From positions 1 through 32,882 of the forward strand of contig DASZGL010000100.1 of the NCBI GenBank assembly GCA_035938875.1: a DNA stretch of 32,882 bases, given 5' to 3'. How positions within the stretch are numbered: position 1 is the first letter of the stretch; every line of letters begins with the position of its first letter. Of this stretch, positions 1 through 8,154 are shown in pieces. Below the pieces are notes generated by a model. That model searched no databases. It was not told the origin of the DNA and saw only the letters and a program-made list of their open reading frames with translations. The translations under genes were made by a program, and so were the position numbers. The DNA comes from DASZGL01 sp035938875 (lineage in GTDB: Bacteria > Chloroflexota > Dormibacteria > Aeolococcales > Aeolococcaceae).

Positions 1-671
1 GCATCGCGCATCCCCGACTCGGCGATGCAGACGACGCCCGAGGGGATCAGCGAGCGCAGTCGTGAGAAGGTGTCCGTGTCGCTGTGCAGCGTTGCCAGGT
101 CGCGGTTGTTGATGCCGATGCAGCGCGCCCGTGCGGAGACGGCGATGGCTGTCTCGGCGGCGGTGTGCACCTCGACGACGGCGTCGATGGCGCAGCGGTC
201 GGCGGCCGCAAGACACGTCTCGACCCCTGCCCTGTCGAGCACGGCAACAATGAGGAGCACCGCGTCGGCGCCGGCGACGCGTGCTTCCGCGACCTGGACC
301 GCGTCGACGACGAAGTCCTTGCGCAGCACGGGGATCGTCGCGCTCTCCCTGGCCGCCACCAGGTCGGCGAGGCTGCCGCCGAAGTCTGGTCCGTCGGTGA
401 GCACCGACAGGGCCGCGGCGCCGGCGGCGGCGTACCCCCGAGCCGTGTCGGCACAGTCGAGCTCAACGCGCAGGGTGCCACCGCTCGGCGACCGACGCTT
501 CATCTCTGCGATCACCGAGCCCGGCTGCAGCGACGCGATAAATCCGCGGGTTGGCGGCGCAACGGCGGCGGCAGCCCACAGCGTCGCCGCGGCGCAGCGC
601 AGCTCGGCCGCCTCGCGCTCCTTGCGAGCCAGGATCGGTCGCAGCGCGCTGCCGACGCCTGCCGGGTTCAT
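1..671 (-). CDS. trpC: Indole-3-glycerol phosphate synthase, C-terminus cut by window edge
   Basis: Fourth-to-last step of tryptophan synthesis: it closes the ring of carboxyphenylamino-deoxyribulose phosphate to indole-3-glycerol phosphate in the cytosol. The 223 residues present show the family signatures in order: IAEMKRRSPSGG at about 54-65 with catalytic Lys58, VLRKDFVVD at 115-123 with Lys118, GADAVLLI at 134-141, EVHT, IGINNRDL and an AESG near the cut end. The usual length is about 260, so some 40 residues lie outside the window. The ATG at 669-671 overlaps the trpG stop (ATGA), so translation is probably coupled. The identification is firm. Confidence 0.96.
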   Translation of the reverse strand, partial: MNPAGVGSALRPILARKEREAAELRCAAATLWAAAAVAPPTRGFIASLQPGSVIAEMKRRSPSGGTLRVELDCADTARGYAAAGAAALSVLTDGPDFGGSLADLVAARESATIPVLRKDFVVDAVQVAEARVAGADAVLLIVAVLDRAGVETCLAAADRCAIDAVVEVHTAAETAIAVSARARCIGINNRDLATLHSDTDTFSRLRSLIPSGVVCIAESGMRD

Positions 672-1282
672 CGCGCAGCGACCTGGGCACGGGGAACCCG
701 TGCCGACTCGAGGAACGTCTCCAGCAGCGCATGGCCGACCGAGGTGCGGATCGATTCGGGATGGAACTGCACACCTTCGACGGGGTGCTCGCGGTGGCGC
801 AGGCCCATGATCACGCCGTCGTCGGTGGTCGCCGTCACCTCAAGACACGCGGGCAGCGTCGTGCGCTCGACGACGAGCGAGTGATAGCGCGTCGCCTCGA
901 AGGGATTGGGCAAGCCGGCGAAGCACCCCGCGCCGTTGTGCTCGATGCGGCTGGTCTTGCCGTGCATCACCCGGGGAGCGCGTACCACTTCACCGCCGTA
1001 GGCCTGACCGATTGCCTGGTGGCCCAGGCAGACGCCGAGAAGCGGCGTGGTCGCCCCCATCATCCGGACCACCTCGAGGGAGATGCCGGCCTCGTCGGGA
1101 GTGCACGGCCCCGGCGAGATGACGACAGCCGCCGGGCGTCGTTCGGCAAGTTCGGCGGCACTGATTGCGTCGTTGCGAAAGACGGCGACGTCGGCGCCGA
1201 GCTCGCCGATGTACTGGACCAGGTTGTAGACGAACGAGTCGTAGTTGTCGATGACGGCGACAACGCCGGCAAGACTGGTCAC
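668..1282 (-). CDS. trpG: Anthranilate synthase component II (glutamine amidotransferase)
   Basis: Releases ammonia from glutamine and passes it to TrpE, which aminates chorismate to anthranilate. The 204-residue protein is a class I amidotransferase: IDNYDSFVYN at 11-20, SPGPCTPDEAG at 56-66, the nucleophile Cys85 in GVCLGHQA, and His174/Glu176 in FHPES. The frame stays open far upstream, but the start is the GTG at 1280-1282, because it overlaps the trpE stop as GTGA and gives the expected N-terminus. It could also serve a p-aminobenzoate synthase, since some bacteria share this subunit; the trpE-trpC context favours tryptophan. Confidence 0.96.
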   Translation of the reverse strand: MTSLAGVVAVIDNYDSFVYNLVQYIGELGADVAVFRNDAISAAELAERRPAAVVISPGPCTPDEAGISLEVVRMMGATTPLLGVCLGHQAIGQAYGGEVVRAPRVMHGKTSRIEHNGAGCFAGLPNPFEATRYHSLVVERTTLPACLEVTATTDDGVIMGLRHREHPVEGVQFHPESIRTSVGHALLETFLESARVPRAQVAAR

Positions 1283-2817
1283 GCCGGTAGCCCTCGGTTG
1301 GCGTGGTCGACCGCGAGCAGGAGCGCGGCGATCTTGTTGTCGATCTCCAGGGCCTCCTCCGCGGCGGTGGAGTCGGCGACGATGCCCGCCGCAGCCTGCA
1401 CGTAGGCGACGTCGTCGCGGACGACGATGGTGCGCAGCGCGATGGCGGTGTCGAGATTGCCGCCGTAGCCGAGGTAGCCCACCGCCCCGGCATACACCCC
1501 GCGGGCCTCGGGCTCCTGCTCGGCGATGACCTCCATGGCGCGCATCTTGGGCGCGCCGGTCACCGTGCCGGCAGGAAAGCATGCCCGCAACGCATCCACC
1601 GCGCTCAACCCGTCGCGAAGCGTGCCGGTGATGCTGCTCACCAGGTGCATGACGTGGGAGAAGCGCTCCACCTCCATGAACTCGGTGACCCGAACGCTGC
1701 CGGTCTCGGCCACCCGGCCGACGTCGTTGCGGCCGAGGTCGACGAGCATGAGGTGCTCCGCCTGCTCCTTCTCGCTGCCGCGAAGCTCCGCCTCGAGCTC
1801 GACGTCGCGCTGCGCCGTGGCCCCACGACGCCGTGTTCCGGCGATGGGGTGGTAGTCGATTCGCCGGCCGGTGACCCGCACCAGCATCTCCGGCGAGGCG
1901 CCGACCACGTCGCAGGACGGCGTCACCAGGTAGAACATGTACGGGCTGGGATTGATCGAGCGCAGCGCCCGGTAGACGTCGAACGACGGCGCCTGCAGCG
2001 GCACCGCGAATCGTCGCGAGATCTGGACCTGGAAGATGTCGCCGGCGAGGATGTACTCCTTGCAGCGCTCGACGCTGCGCATGAAAGCATCGCGCGAGAA
2101 CGTCGACATCGAGTCGGCGTCAGCAGCATCGGCCGGCGCCTCGACAGGCGACGGTATCGCCATCGGTGGAGCGATCGGCCGCCGCAGCCGCGTGCGCAGG
2201 CTCTCGATGCGTCCGACCGCGTCGGCGTAGGCGGCGTCGACGTCGGCGCCATCGCCTGTGCGCGCGAGGGCGATGAGCACCATGCGATGAGTCACGTGGT
2301 CGAAGGCGATCAGCGTGTCGACGACGGCGAACCATCCGTGCGGCAGCTGCAGCGGATCGTGCGCCGCCACCGGCACGCGCTCGAATCGCGTTGCCGCCTC
2401 GTAGGACAGGTGGCCGATGGCACCGCCACAGAACGGCGGCGCCAGTCCGTCGAGAGGCGCCACCCGCAACCGCGACACCTCACGCTCGATGATCACCAGG
2501 GGATCGTCGTAACGCTCGCGACGCCGCTCGCCGGCGCGCTCGGTCACGGTGGCGACGCCGTCGCTCAGCGCGATGGTGGCGATGGGGTCGGCGCCGAGGA
2601 AGGAGTAGCGAGCGATGCGCGCGCCGCCCTCGACGGACTCGAGGAGAAAGGATCCGGGGCCCGCGTTGAGCCGCAGAAACGCGCTGACCGGGGTGTCGCA
2701 GTCGGCGAGCAGCTCGCTGACCACGGGCACGAGGTCGTGATCGCCAGCCAGTCTGCGGACCTCGTCGAGGCTGGGACGGCACAGCGCAGTCGATGGCGTC
2801 GACACCTGGGCGGTCAT
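1279..2817 (-). CDS. trpE: Anthranilate synthase component I
   Basis: Chorismate-using catalytic subunit of anthranilate synthase, the committed step to tryptophan. The 512 residues comprise an N-terminal regulatory domain with the LLESVEGG motif at 58-65, the region that binds feedback-inhibiting tryptophan in this family, and a chorismate-binding domain at roughly 240-505 with GASPEMLVR, PIAGTRRRG, HLMLVDLGRND and AGTVTGAPKMRAMEVI. LLES distinguishes TrpE from the related PabB. It lies 27 bases after the aminotransferase stop and overlaps trpG by four bases. No leader peptide with tandem Trp codons or attenuator is visible in front of it, so control by attenuation at this point is unlikely. 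Confidence 0.96.
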   Translation of the reverse strand: MTAQVSTPSTALCRPSLDEVRRLAGDHDLVPVVSELLADCDTPVSAFLRLNAGPGSFLLESVEGGARIARYSFLGADPIATIALSDGVATVTERAGERRRERYDDPLVIIEREVSRLRVAPLDGLAPPFCGGAIGHLSYEAATRFERVPVAAHDPLQLPHGWFAVVDTLIAFDHVTHRMVLIALARTGDGADVDAAYADAVGRIESLRTRLRRPIAPPMAIPSPVEAPADAADADSMSTFSRDAFMRSVERCKEYILAGDIFQVQISRRFAVPLQAPSFDVYRALRSINPSPYMFYLVTPSCDVVGASPEMLVRVTGRRIDYHPIAGTRRRGATAQRDVELEAELRGSEKEQAEHLMLVDLGRNDVGRVAETGSVRVTEFMEVERFSHVMHLVSSITGTLRDGLSAVDALRACFPAGTVTGAPKMRAMEVIAEQEPEARGVYAGAVGYLGYGGNLDTAIALRTIVVRDDVAYVQAAAGIVADSTAAEEALEIDNKIAALLLAVDHANRGLPA

Positions 2818-2844
2818 GTCCGGCTGGGCTCGAGGAGCTCGGCG

Positions 2845-4044
2845 CTACGCCGGTGTTGCCGACGGCACCGACGCCGTCGCCAGGTACTCGGCGATGCGTG
2901 CCAATCCCCGTTCCAGGGTTGCCGGGTCGTTGGCGTAGGACAGCCGGAGGTAGCCGGCTCCGTGCGGACCGAACGCCGATCCGGCGAGCAACGCCACCCC
3001 GGCCTCGTGGAGCAGGGAATGGGCGAGCTCGCGCTCCGACCAGCCGGTCGCCTCGATGTTGGGGAACACGTAGAACGCGCCGGCGGGACGGTGGCAGCGA
3101 AACCCGGGGATGCGGCCCAGCCCCTTGACGACGGCATCTCGGCGGGTGCGGAACTCCTCCACCATGGCGTCGACAGCGGCATCCGACGCCGCCGCCTCGA
3201 ATGCCTCGACCGCGGCCAGCTGGGTGAACGACGCTGCGCACGACGAGGTGTTGATCATCAGCGTGTCCATGCGCCTGGCCAGCTCCAGCGGCATGACACC
3301 GAAGCCCAGGCGCCATCCGCACATCGCCCAGGCCTTGCTCATGCCGTCCATGAGGATGGTGCGCTCGGCCATGCCGGGAAGCGAGTACAGCGAGACGTGC
3401 TCGCCGTCGTAGAGCAGCCGCGAGTAGATCTCGTCGCTGAGCACCACCAGGTCACGCTCGATGGCCAGGGTGGCGATGCGCTCGCAGTCCTCGCGCGTCA
3501 ACGCTCCGCCGGTGGGATTGGCCGGCGTGTTGACGATCAGCAGCCGTGTGCGATTGGTCACCAATGACCGCAACTCCTCGACGTCGAGGCGGAAGTCATT
3601 GTTCTCGCGGATGGGAATCGACACCGCACGGGCGCCGACGAACTCGGTCAGCGAGCGGTAGATGGGATACCCGGGGTCGGGAAGGATCACCTCGTCACCA
3701 GGCTCGACGAGGGCGAGCAGGGCGAAGTGCAGGATGTTCTTGCTCCCCGGAACGAGGACGACGTTGGCGGCGTCGACGGCGACCCCGGTGCGCCTGGCGA
3801 CGTAGCGCGCCGTGGCCTCGCGCACCTCCATGATTCCGCTCGCCGGCGTGTAGTGGGTTGCGCCGTCGCGCATCGCCCGCACCGCCGCGTCGATGATGTT
3901 CGGCGGCGTGGCGAAGTCGGGCTCGCCGATCTCCAGGTGGACGATGTCCCGGCCCTGCGCCTCGAGACGGCGTGCCTGGGCGAGCACCTCGAAAGCGCCC
4001 TCGGTGCCGACGCGGGACATCCGCTCGGCGAAGCGCAGAGTCAC
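2845..4044 (-). CDS. PLP-dependent class I/II aminotransferase
   Basis: Cytosolic fold-type I aminotransferase of about the normal length (399 residues). Visible features are EIGEPDF at 38-44, the TxYTPASG segment near 63-70, NTPANPTGG at 172-180, SDEIYSRLLYDG at 203-214, the PLP lysine Lys237 in MDGMSKAWAMCGWRLGF, and the carboxylate-binding Arg of YLRLSYAND near the C-terminus. It resembles aspartate or aromatic aminotransferases of the Ib type, but exact substrate cannot be read from sequence. Its position before trpE hints at aromatic amino acid metabolism, which is inference. The GTG start at 4042-4044 overlaps the acylphosphatase stop (GTGA); a Met ten residues on is a possible alternative. 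Confidence 0.9.
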   Translation of the reverse strand: MTLRFAERMSRVGTEGAFEVLAQARRLEAQGRDIVHLEIGEPDFATPPNIIDAAVRAMRDGATHYTPASGIMEVREATARYVARRTGVAVDAANVVLVPGSKNILHFALLALVEPGDEVILPDPGYPIYRSLTEFVGARAVSIPIRENNDFRLDVEELRSLVTNRTRLLIVNTPANPTGGALTREDCERIATLAIERDLVVLSDEIYSRLLYDGEHVSLYSLPGMAERTILMDGMSKAWAMCGWRLGFGVMPLELARRMDTLMINTSSCAASFTQLAAVEAFEAAASDAAVDAMVEEFRTRRDAVVKGLGRIPGFRCHRPAGAFYVFPNIEATGWSERELAHSLLHEAGVALLAGSAFGPHGAGYLRLSYANDPATLERGLARIAEYLATASVPSATPA

Positions 4045-4325
4045 GCGGTCACCGTCATCGGTGGCAGCGAACCGACGAGCGGTTCCTCGACCACCTCGAG
4101 AGCGTCGACACGCGCGTGATACGGGCCGCTGCGCAGCTTGTCGATGAGCACGTCGACGGCGCCGCGTGGACCCTCGACGACGCACTCGACCGAGCCGTCC
4201 TCGCGGTTGGCCACCAGCCCGTGCAGGCCAAGGTCATAGGCATGACGCAGGACGAAGGCGCGGTAGCCGACCATCTGCACCCGGCCATGCGCCGTGGCGC
4301 GTACACGAACCAACTCGGCAGACAT
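4041..4325 (-). CDS. acyP: Acylphosphatase
   Basis: Small cytosolic enzyme that hydrolyses acyl phosphates such as carbamoyl or acetyl phosphate. The 94 residues give the complete alpha/beta sandwich: the phosphate loop GRVQMVGYRAFV at 14-25 with catalytic Arg22, and LVANREDGSVECVVEG at 37-52 with catalytic Asn40. The second glycine of the usual GRVQGVGFR loop is Met here, a mild variation. Start: the ATG at 4323-4325 sits exactly seven bases downstream of a perfect TATAAT, so the mRNA should begin at the A of ATG and lack a Shine-Dalgarno. It opens the aminotransferase-trp operon. Confidence 0.93.
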   Translation of the reverse strand: MSAELVRVRATAHGRVQMVGYRAFVLRHAYDLGLHGLVANREDGSVECVVEGPRGAVDVLIDKLRSGPYHARVDALEVVEEPLVGSLPPMTVTA

Positions 4326-4332
4326 CGGCCCG

Positions 4333-4338
4333 ATTATA
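4333..4338 (-). promoter_or_regulatory. Leaderless -10 promoter (TATAAT) for acyP-trp operon
   Basis: TATAAT on the minus strand with seven bases to the ATG of the acylphosphatase gene. A start site seven bases below the hexamer would be the A of the start codon. There is no convincing -35 element. Confidence 0.7.
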
Positions 4339-4367
4339 GGTAGGGCCAAAAATCGACCCGAGCTCCG

Positions 4368-4391
4368 GCCGCCGTCCGATCAGGCGGCGGC
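4368..4391. terminator. GC-rich hairpin at end of diiron protein gene
   Basis: Seven-base perfect arms (GCCGCCG / CGGCGGC) around a ten-base loop, spanning the stop codon of the ferritin-like gene. On the minus strand a run of five T follows only after about 15 bases, so it is at best a weak or factor-assisted terminator. Confidence 0.35.
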
Positions 4392-5174
4392 TGTTGCGCG
4401 GATGAGCGGGAGCAGGTCGCGAATCGACGTCAGCTTGGCGCCACTGAGCTCTGACATCGTAGCCAGCACGCGCCGCTGCACCGGGGCCTCGTGGTCGCGA
4501 CCGGGCAGGTACATGTTGACCATGCGCTGCATGAAGGTGGGATCCTCGAGCCGCGAGAGCACCGAGGGCTCGGTGATCGAGGTGGGATGCTTCGGAGCGT
4601 CGTTGGTCGAACGCAGCATCCACAGCGTCATCTTGAGGATGTCAGGCAGGCACTCCGGCCGGTTGTTCACCGCCTTGCGCAGGTAGCTGGCATAGCATCC
4701 GGCGTGGCGCAGCTCGTCAGCGGCCAGCGTCTTGAAGATGAGGCGCAGGACGGGCTCCGGCGCGTTCTGCGAGAAGGCGGTGTACCAATGGGCCAGTCGC
4801 TGCTCACCCACGTAGTGCATGGTCAGCGTCTCGATCGCCGGCCCCTCGTCGAACGTCAACCGCAGGCGGGGCAGCTCGTTGACGTCGTCAAAGGTCTCGC
4901 CGACGTGCTCCAGGTAGCGCCGCAGGGTGAGGTAGTGCTTCATCTCCTCGTAGAACCAGATGGAGACGAAGCTGCAGAAGTCGATGTCCGCGTAGAAGTC
5001 GCGGATGAACATCTCTGTCGCGTAGAGCGCGCTGAGCTCGGTCAAGCACGTCTGGCGCAGATCGAAGATCCACTGGTCGGTCAGCTTGGAGCGGTCGATG
5101 TCGTCGAAGGGGATGTGGGTGCGCATCTCCCAGCGCGCGCGCTCGAGCCGGTCGAAAAGTTCCCCGTATAGCAT
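4380..5174 (-). CDS. Ferritin-like diiron protein (acyl-ACP desaturase-like)
   Basis: All-helical protein of 264 residues with a textbook diiron site: Glu46, then Glu77-x2-His80 (WFYEEMKH), Glu124, then Glu154-x2-His157 (ADELRH). The spacing E-x30-ExxH and E-x29-ExxH matches the ferritin-like superfamily, and the EExxH plus DExRH pattern is closest to stearoyl-ACP desaturase and related oxygenases. An oxygen-dependent desaturase or N-oxygenase role is possible; the substrate is unknown. There is no signal peptide or membrane segment. The ATG at 5172-5174 lies seven bases after CATACT, a leaderless arrangement. The divergent neighbour is a PucR-type regulator, a likely controller. Confidence 0.8.
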   Translation of the reverse strand: MLYGELFDRLERARWEMRTHIPFDDIDRSKLTDQWIFDLRQTCLTELSALYATEMFIRDFYADIDFCSFVSIWFYEEMKHYLTLRRYLEHVGETFDDVNELPRLRLTFDEGPAIETLTMHYVGEQRLAHWYTAFSQNAPEPVLRLIFKTLAADELRHAGCYASYLRKAVNNRPECLPDILKMTLWMLRSTNDAPKHPTSITEPSVLSRLEDPTFMQRMVNMYLPGRDHEAPVQRRVLATMSELSGAKLTSIRDLLPLIRATAAA

Positions 5175-5181
5175 CCCAACC

Positions 5182-5187
5182 AGTATG
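5182..5187 (-). promoter_or_regulatory. Leaderless -10 promoter (CATACT) for the diiron gene
   Basis: CATACT on the minus strand with seven bases to the ATG at 5174, the same geometry as acyP, rph and the membrane gene at 25884. A dyad TTGG-AGG-CCAA at 5196-5206 lies upstream, within the presumed -10/-35 spacer. Confidence 0.6.
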
Positions 5188-5195
5188 GCTTCGCC

Positions 5196-5206
5196 TTGGA
5201 GGCCAA
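5196..5206. promoter_or_regulatory. Candidate operator, TTGG-AGG-CCAA dyad
   Basis: Perfect dyad with four-base arms, extended to five-base arms CTTGG/CCAAG at 5195-5207. It begins eight bases upstream of the diiron gene -10. A matching dyad stands in front of the PucR-type gene. Confidence 0.4.
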
Positions 5207-5242
5207 GTCATCGGCCCGCTAGCACGGATTTCTGCCCGAATT

Positions 5243-5251
5243 TTGGGCCAA
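5243..5251. promoter_or_regulatory. Candidate operator, TTGG-G-CCAA dyad
   Basis: Perfect TTGG/CCAA dyad with one central base, seven bases upstream of the TATCAT of the PucR-type gene. It overlaps a second dyad GGCCA-ATG-TGGCC at 5246-5258 that abuts the -10. Confidence 0.4.
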
Positions 5252-5258
5252 TGTGGCC

Positions 5259-5264
5259 TATCAT
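5259..5264 (+). promoter_or_regulatory. -10 promoter (TATCAT) for PucR-type gene
   Basis: TATCAT with nine bases to the ATG at 5274, giving a leader of zero to two bases. No Shine-Dalgarno is present. Confidence 0.55.
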
Positions 5265-5273
5265 GTCGGCGTT

Positions 5274-6509
5274 ATGACCACGGCTGAGGCTGCTTCGCCC
5301 AGCCTCGACCAGGCCCGGCTGCCACCGGAGGTCACCGCCCGGCTCCTCGCCGACGGCCGGCGCATCTCTCGCCGGTTGGCCCGGCGGCTGCTCGAGGAGA
5401 TCGCCCTGCCGCCGGAGTTCCGCCAGCTTCCGTACCTGCGCGCCGTGGTCGGGGCCAGCCGCGACGGCCTGACCACGCTGCTCCAGATGCTCCACGACGG
5501 GCGCCGCCCCGAGGCCGCGGAGCTCGCCGGCCTCGGTCTCGCCGGGTCGCTGCAGGCCGAGCTCGGCGTGCCCCTCGAGGTCCTGCTCAGCGGCTACCGC
5601 CTGGCCGCCAAGGTGGTCTGGCGCGAGGTCGTCGACACCGCGACACGGCTCGGCGAGCTGCCACCGGAGACCGTCGTCGCCCTCAGCGAACAGGTCCTCG
5701 AATACCTCGACGACATCAGCGGAGCGGTGGGCAGCGCGTACCTCGAGACCCGCGAGCGGTTGGTCCGGCAGCGCGACCGCGAGCGTGACCGACTGCTGCT
5801 GCGGCTTCTTGCCGGGGACACGTCGCCAGAGCTGCGCCGCCTCGCCGCTACCGCCGACCTCGAGCTGACTCCGCCATATCGGGTCCTCGCGCTGTCGACC
5901 AGCCCGGCGGTCGATGCCGACCGGGTGCTGAGCTCGGCGTGGCGGCAGGCCAAGGCGCTGGTGGTCGGCGTCGAACCCGGCACCTGGATCGCGCTGGTGG
6001 CCCCCGGTGCCGACATCGTGGCTCTACACCGCGCGGCGCAACGGCACGCTCCCCGGCTCGTCTTCGGCGTGGGTCCGGTGGCGGCAACCCTGGCCGATGT
6101 CGCCGGCGCGGCCCGGCGCGCCCGCCAGGCGCTGGCTGCAGGGCCGCGGCTGCGACCCGGAGAGCCCATCTACGACGAGCGCGAGATCGGCGTCTTCGCC
6201 GCGCTGCTCGCCGACACCGACGCCCTGTCGAGCTACGTCGATCACGCCCTGGGACCCTTGCTCGGTGGCGATTCGCACCGCCACCGAGCGCTGCTTCGCA
6301 CCCTCGAGGTGGTGCTCACCACGCGCGGGCTCAGCGAGGCCGCGCGTGACCTCGGCGTCCACAGGCACACGGTGGTCTACCGCCTCGAGCGCATCAGCGA
6401 CATGCTCGGCGCCGATCTCGACGATCCCCTGACGCGACACCGGCTCTGGCTGGCCATCGAGGCGGCACGCCTGCTCGTACCGGCGGCGACGCCGGCTACC
6501 TCGCGGTGA
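5274..6509 (+). CDS. PucR/CdaR-family transcriptional regulator
   Basis: Cytosolic regulator of 411 residues. The C-terminus (about 335-400) carries the PucR-type helix-turn-helix: a TLEVVLTTRGLSEAARDLGV segment followed by HRHTVVYRLERISDMLGADLDDP. The middle (about 180-290) has the degenerate GGDEF-like fold usual in CdaR/PucR proteins, and the N-terminal 170 residues are a helical sensor-like region without recognisable ligand residues. Start ATG 5274 is chosen over the GTG at 5253 because the latter would lie upstream of or within the -10. It is divergent from the diiron gene, and its 3' end overlaps the convergent adenosyltransferase by 14 bases. Ligand and targets are unknown; autoregulation plus control of the diiron gene is a reasonable guess. 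Confidence 0.85.
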   Translation: MTTAEAASPSLDQARLPPEVTARLLADGRRISRRLARRLLEEIALPPEFRQLPYLRAVVGASRDGLTTLLQMLHDGRRPEAAELAGLGLAGSLQAELGVPLEVLLSGYRLAAKVVWREVVDTATRLGELPPETVVALSEQVLEYLDDISGAVGSAYLETRERLVRQRDRERDRLLLRLLAGDTSPELRRLAATADLELTPPYRVLALSTSPAVDADRVLSSAWRQAKALVVGVEPGTWIALVAPGADIVALHRAAQRHAPRLVFGVGPVAATLADVAGAARRARQALAAGPRLRPGEPIYDEREIGVFAALLADTDALSSYVDHALGPLLGGDSHRHRALLRTLEVVLTTRGLSEAARDLGVHRHTVVYRLERISDMLGADLDDPLTRHRLWLAIEAARLLVPAATPATSR

Positions 6510-7041
6510 TGTCTCCCTGCTCGGCCTCGCGGGCGAGCATGAAGAGGAGGTCGCTGCACCGGTTGAGGTAGCGGAGCACCTCGGGGTTCTCGATCTCGCC
6601 GGCCCTGTTGAGGGCAACCGCGCGGCGCTCGGCGCGGCGAACCAGCGTCCGCGCCAGGTCGAGCGCCGCGGCGACGGGGTTGCCGCCGGGCACGACGAAC
6701 GCCTGGGGCAGGGCCACCCGCGCCTCGAGGTCGTGGGTTTCGTCCTCCAGCGCGTCGACCATCGCCGGGCTGACGGTGGTGAAGTGTTTCTCGAGGAGGT
6801 GGCGCTCGCCGCGCGCCGTCGCCAGCTCGGCGCCGACGGTGAAGAGCTCGCGCTGCAGGGCGAGGATCCGCTCGGCTCGCGCGCTGCCGGCGTCGAGAGC
6901 ACGGGCCAGGCCAAGTGCGCTGATCGCCTCGTCGAGCGACCCATAGGCCTCGGTGTGGAGGTCGTCCTTGGGCACCCGTCCGCCGTAGAGCAGCCCGGTG
7001 TCGCCACCGTCACCGCGACGGGTGACGATCGACCCGCTCAC
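6496..7041 (-). CDS. PduO-type ATP:cob(I)alamin adenosyltransferase
   Basis: Transfers the adenosyl group of ATP to cob(I)alamin, making coenzyme B12 in the cytosol. The 181-residue helical-bundle protein shows the PduO/MMAB signatures: TRRGDGGDTGLLYGGRVPKD near the N-terminus (ATP binding), TEAYGSLDEAISALGLAR, the basic LVRRAERRAV segment, and YLNRCSDLLFMLAR near the end. The GTG at 7039-7041 overlaps the trxB stop as GTGA. Co-transcription with thioredoxin reductase may reflect the need to keep the corrinoid reduced, which is inference. The 3' end overlaps the convergent PucR-type gene by 14 bases. Confidence 0.92.
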   Translation of the reverse strand: MSGSIVTRRGDGGDTGLLYGGRVPKDDLHTEAYGSLDEAISALGLARALDAGSARAERILALQRELFTVGAELATARGERHLLEKHFTTVSPAMVDALEDETHDLEARVALPQAFVVPGGNPVAAALDLARTLVRRAERRAVALNRAGEIENPEVLRYLNRCSDLLFMLAREAEQGDITAR

Positions 7042-8090
7042 GCGACGGCACCATCATCGTGCGGCGCCGTCACCGGCACCGGCTGGTAGGGATCGGGGTT
7101 GCCCTTGGCCCGCTCCTCCACCCACTTCACCGCGGCCAGGGTCGCCGTCGTCGCGTCGCCGACGGCCGTTGTCACCTGCCTGGTGAGCTGGGCGCGCACG
7201 TCACCGGCGGCGAAGATACCGGGCACGCTGGTCATCATCGACCAGGGATCGGTGATGTAGTAGCCGGCGGCGTCGTGCTCGACGTGGCGGTCGACAAGAC
7301 CAGTGTTGGGCAGGAAGCCGACGAAGATGAACACGCCACCAACGCCGAGGGTGCTGGTCTCGTCCGTCTTGACGTTGCGCATGTGCAGGGCGGTGACCTT
7401 GCCCATGCCGCTCGACTCGTCGATGGGCTCGCCCTCGATGGACTCGACGACGGTGTCCATGATCATGTCAATCTTGTCATGATGTCGCGCCTCCTCGATG
7501 AGGACGGGCTGCGCCCGGAACTGGTCGCGACGATGGATCAGCGTCACCCTGCTGGCGTAGCGGGTGAGGAAGATGGCCTCCTCCACCGCGGCGTCACCAC
7601 CACCGATGACGGCGAGGTGCTCGCCCTTGAAGAAGGCGCCGTCGCAGACCGCGCAGTAGGAGACGCCCCGACCGGCGTACTCCTCCTCTCCGGGGATGTC
7701 GAGCTTGCGCGGGTTGCCGCCCGCGGTGATGATCACCGCCGGCGCGGTGAATTCGCCGTCCTCGGTCTCGACGACCTTGAGCCCGTCGTCGCGGACGCGG
7801 ATGCGGTTCGCCGGGGAGATGACCATCTCGGCACCGAACTTGGTCGCCTGCTCGGCCATCTGCACCGCGAGGTCGCCGCCGAGGATGCTGACGAAACCCG
7901 GGTAGTCCTCGACCAGCTCGGTGTTGAGCAGCTGTCCACCGGGGGCCTTCGCCTCGATGAGCACGGCTCGCACCATGCTGCGGCCGGCGTACAGGGCCGC
8001 GGTCATGCCCGCGGGCCCGCCACCGATGATGGCGATGTCGTAGCTGCGATCGTCCACGGAACCCTCGATGTGCGGTGCGCCACAGCGCAC
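7038..8090 (-). CDS. trxB: Thioredoxin reductase
   Basis: FAD/NADPH flavoprotein that reduces thioredoxin. Features: FAD-binding IIGGGPAGMTAALYAGR at about 21-37, the ITAGGNPRKLDIPGE segment near 121-135, redox pair Cys146/Cys149 in SYCAVCDGAFFKGE, an NADPH-binding VIGGGDAAVEEAIFL, and IFAAGDVRAQLTRQVTTAVGDA near the C-terminus. The annotated GTG at 8088-8090 gives 350 residues; a GTG at about 8057 (VDDRSYDIAIIG) would trim eleven non-conserved residues and is equally plausible. A TACCAT hexamer 21-26 bases upstream of the first GTG is a candidate -10. The next gene, the adenosyltransferase, is coupled by GTGA. Confidence 0.95.
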   Translation of the reverse strand: MRCGAPHIEGSVDDRSYDIAIIGGGPAGMTAALYAGRSMVRAVLIEAKAPGGQLLNTELVEDYPGFVSILGGDLAVQMAEQATKFGAEMVISPANRIRVRDDGLKVVETEDGEFTAPAVIITAGGNPRKLDIPGEEEYAGRGVSYCAVCDGAFFKGEHLAVIGGGDAAVEEAIFLTRYASRVTLIHRRDQFRAQPVLIEEARHHDKIDMIMDTVVESIEGEPIDESSGMGKVTALHMRNVKTDETSTLGVGGVFIFVGFLPNTGLVDRHVEHDAAGYYITDPWSMMTSVPGIFAAGDVRAQLTRQVTTAVGDATTATLAAVKWVEERAKGNPDPYQPVPVTAPHDDGAVA

Positions 8091-8154
8091 ACGGCTGATC
8101 TACTGATGGTATCGACGCCGGGGAGGGGTCCCCAAACCTTGCCGTCCCGCTTGA

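Noticed and set aside
2818..2844. Tryptophan attenuator before trpE
   Set aside because: The gap is only 27 bases, with no Trp codons or alternative hairpins.
1303..3567. 754-codon open frame on the plus strand
   Set aside because: Antisense to trpE and the aminotransferase, with no motifs and Arg/His/Gly-biased composition; a by-product of third-position GC in the real genes.
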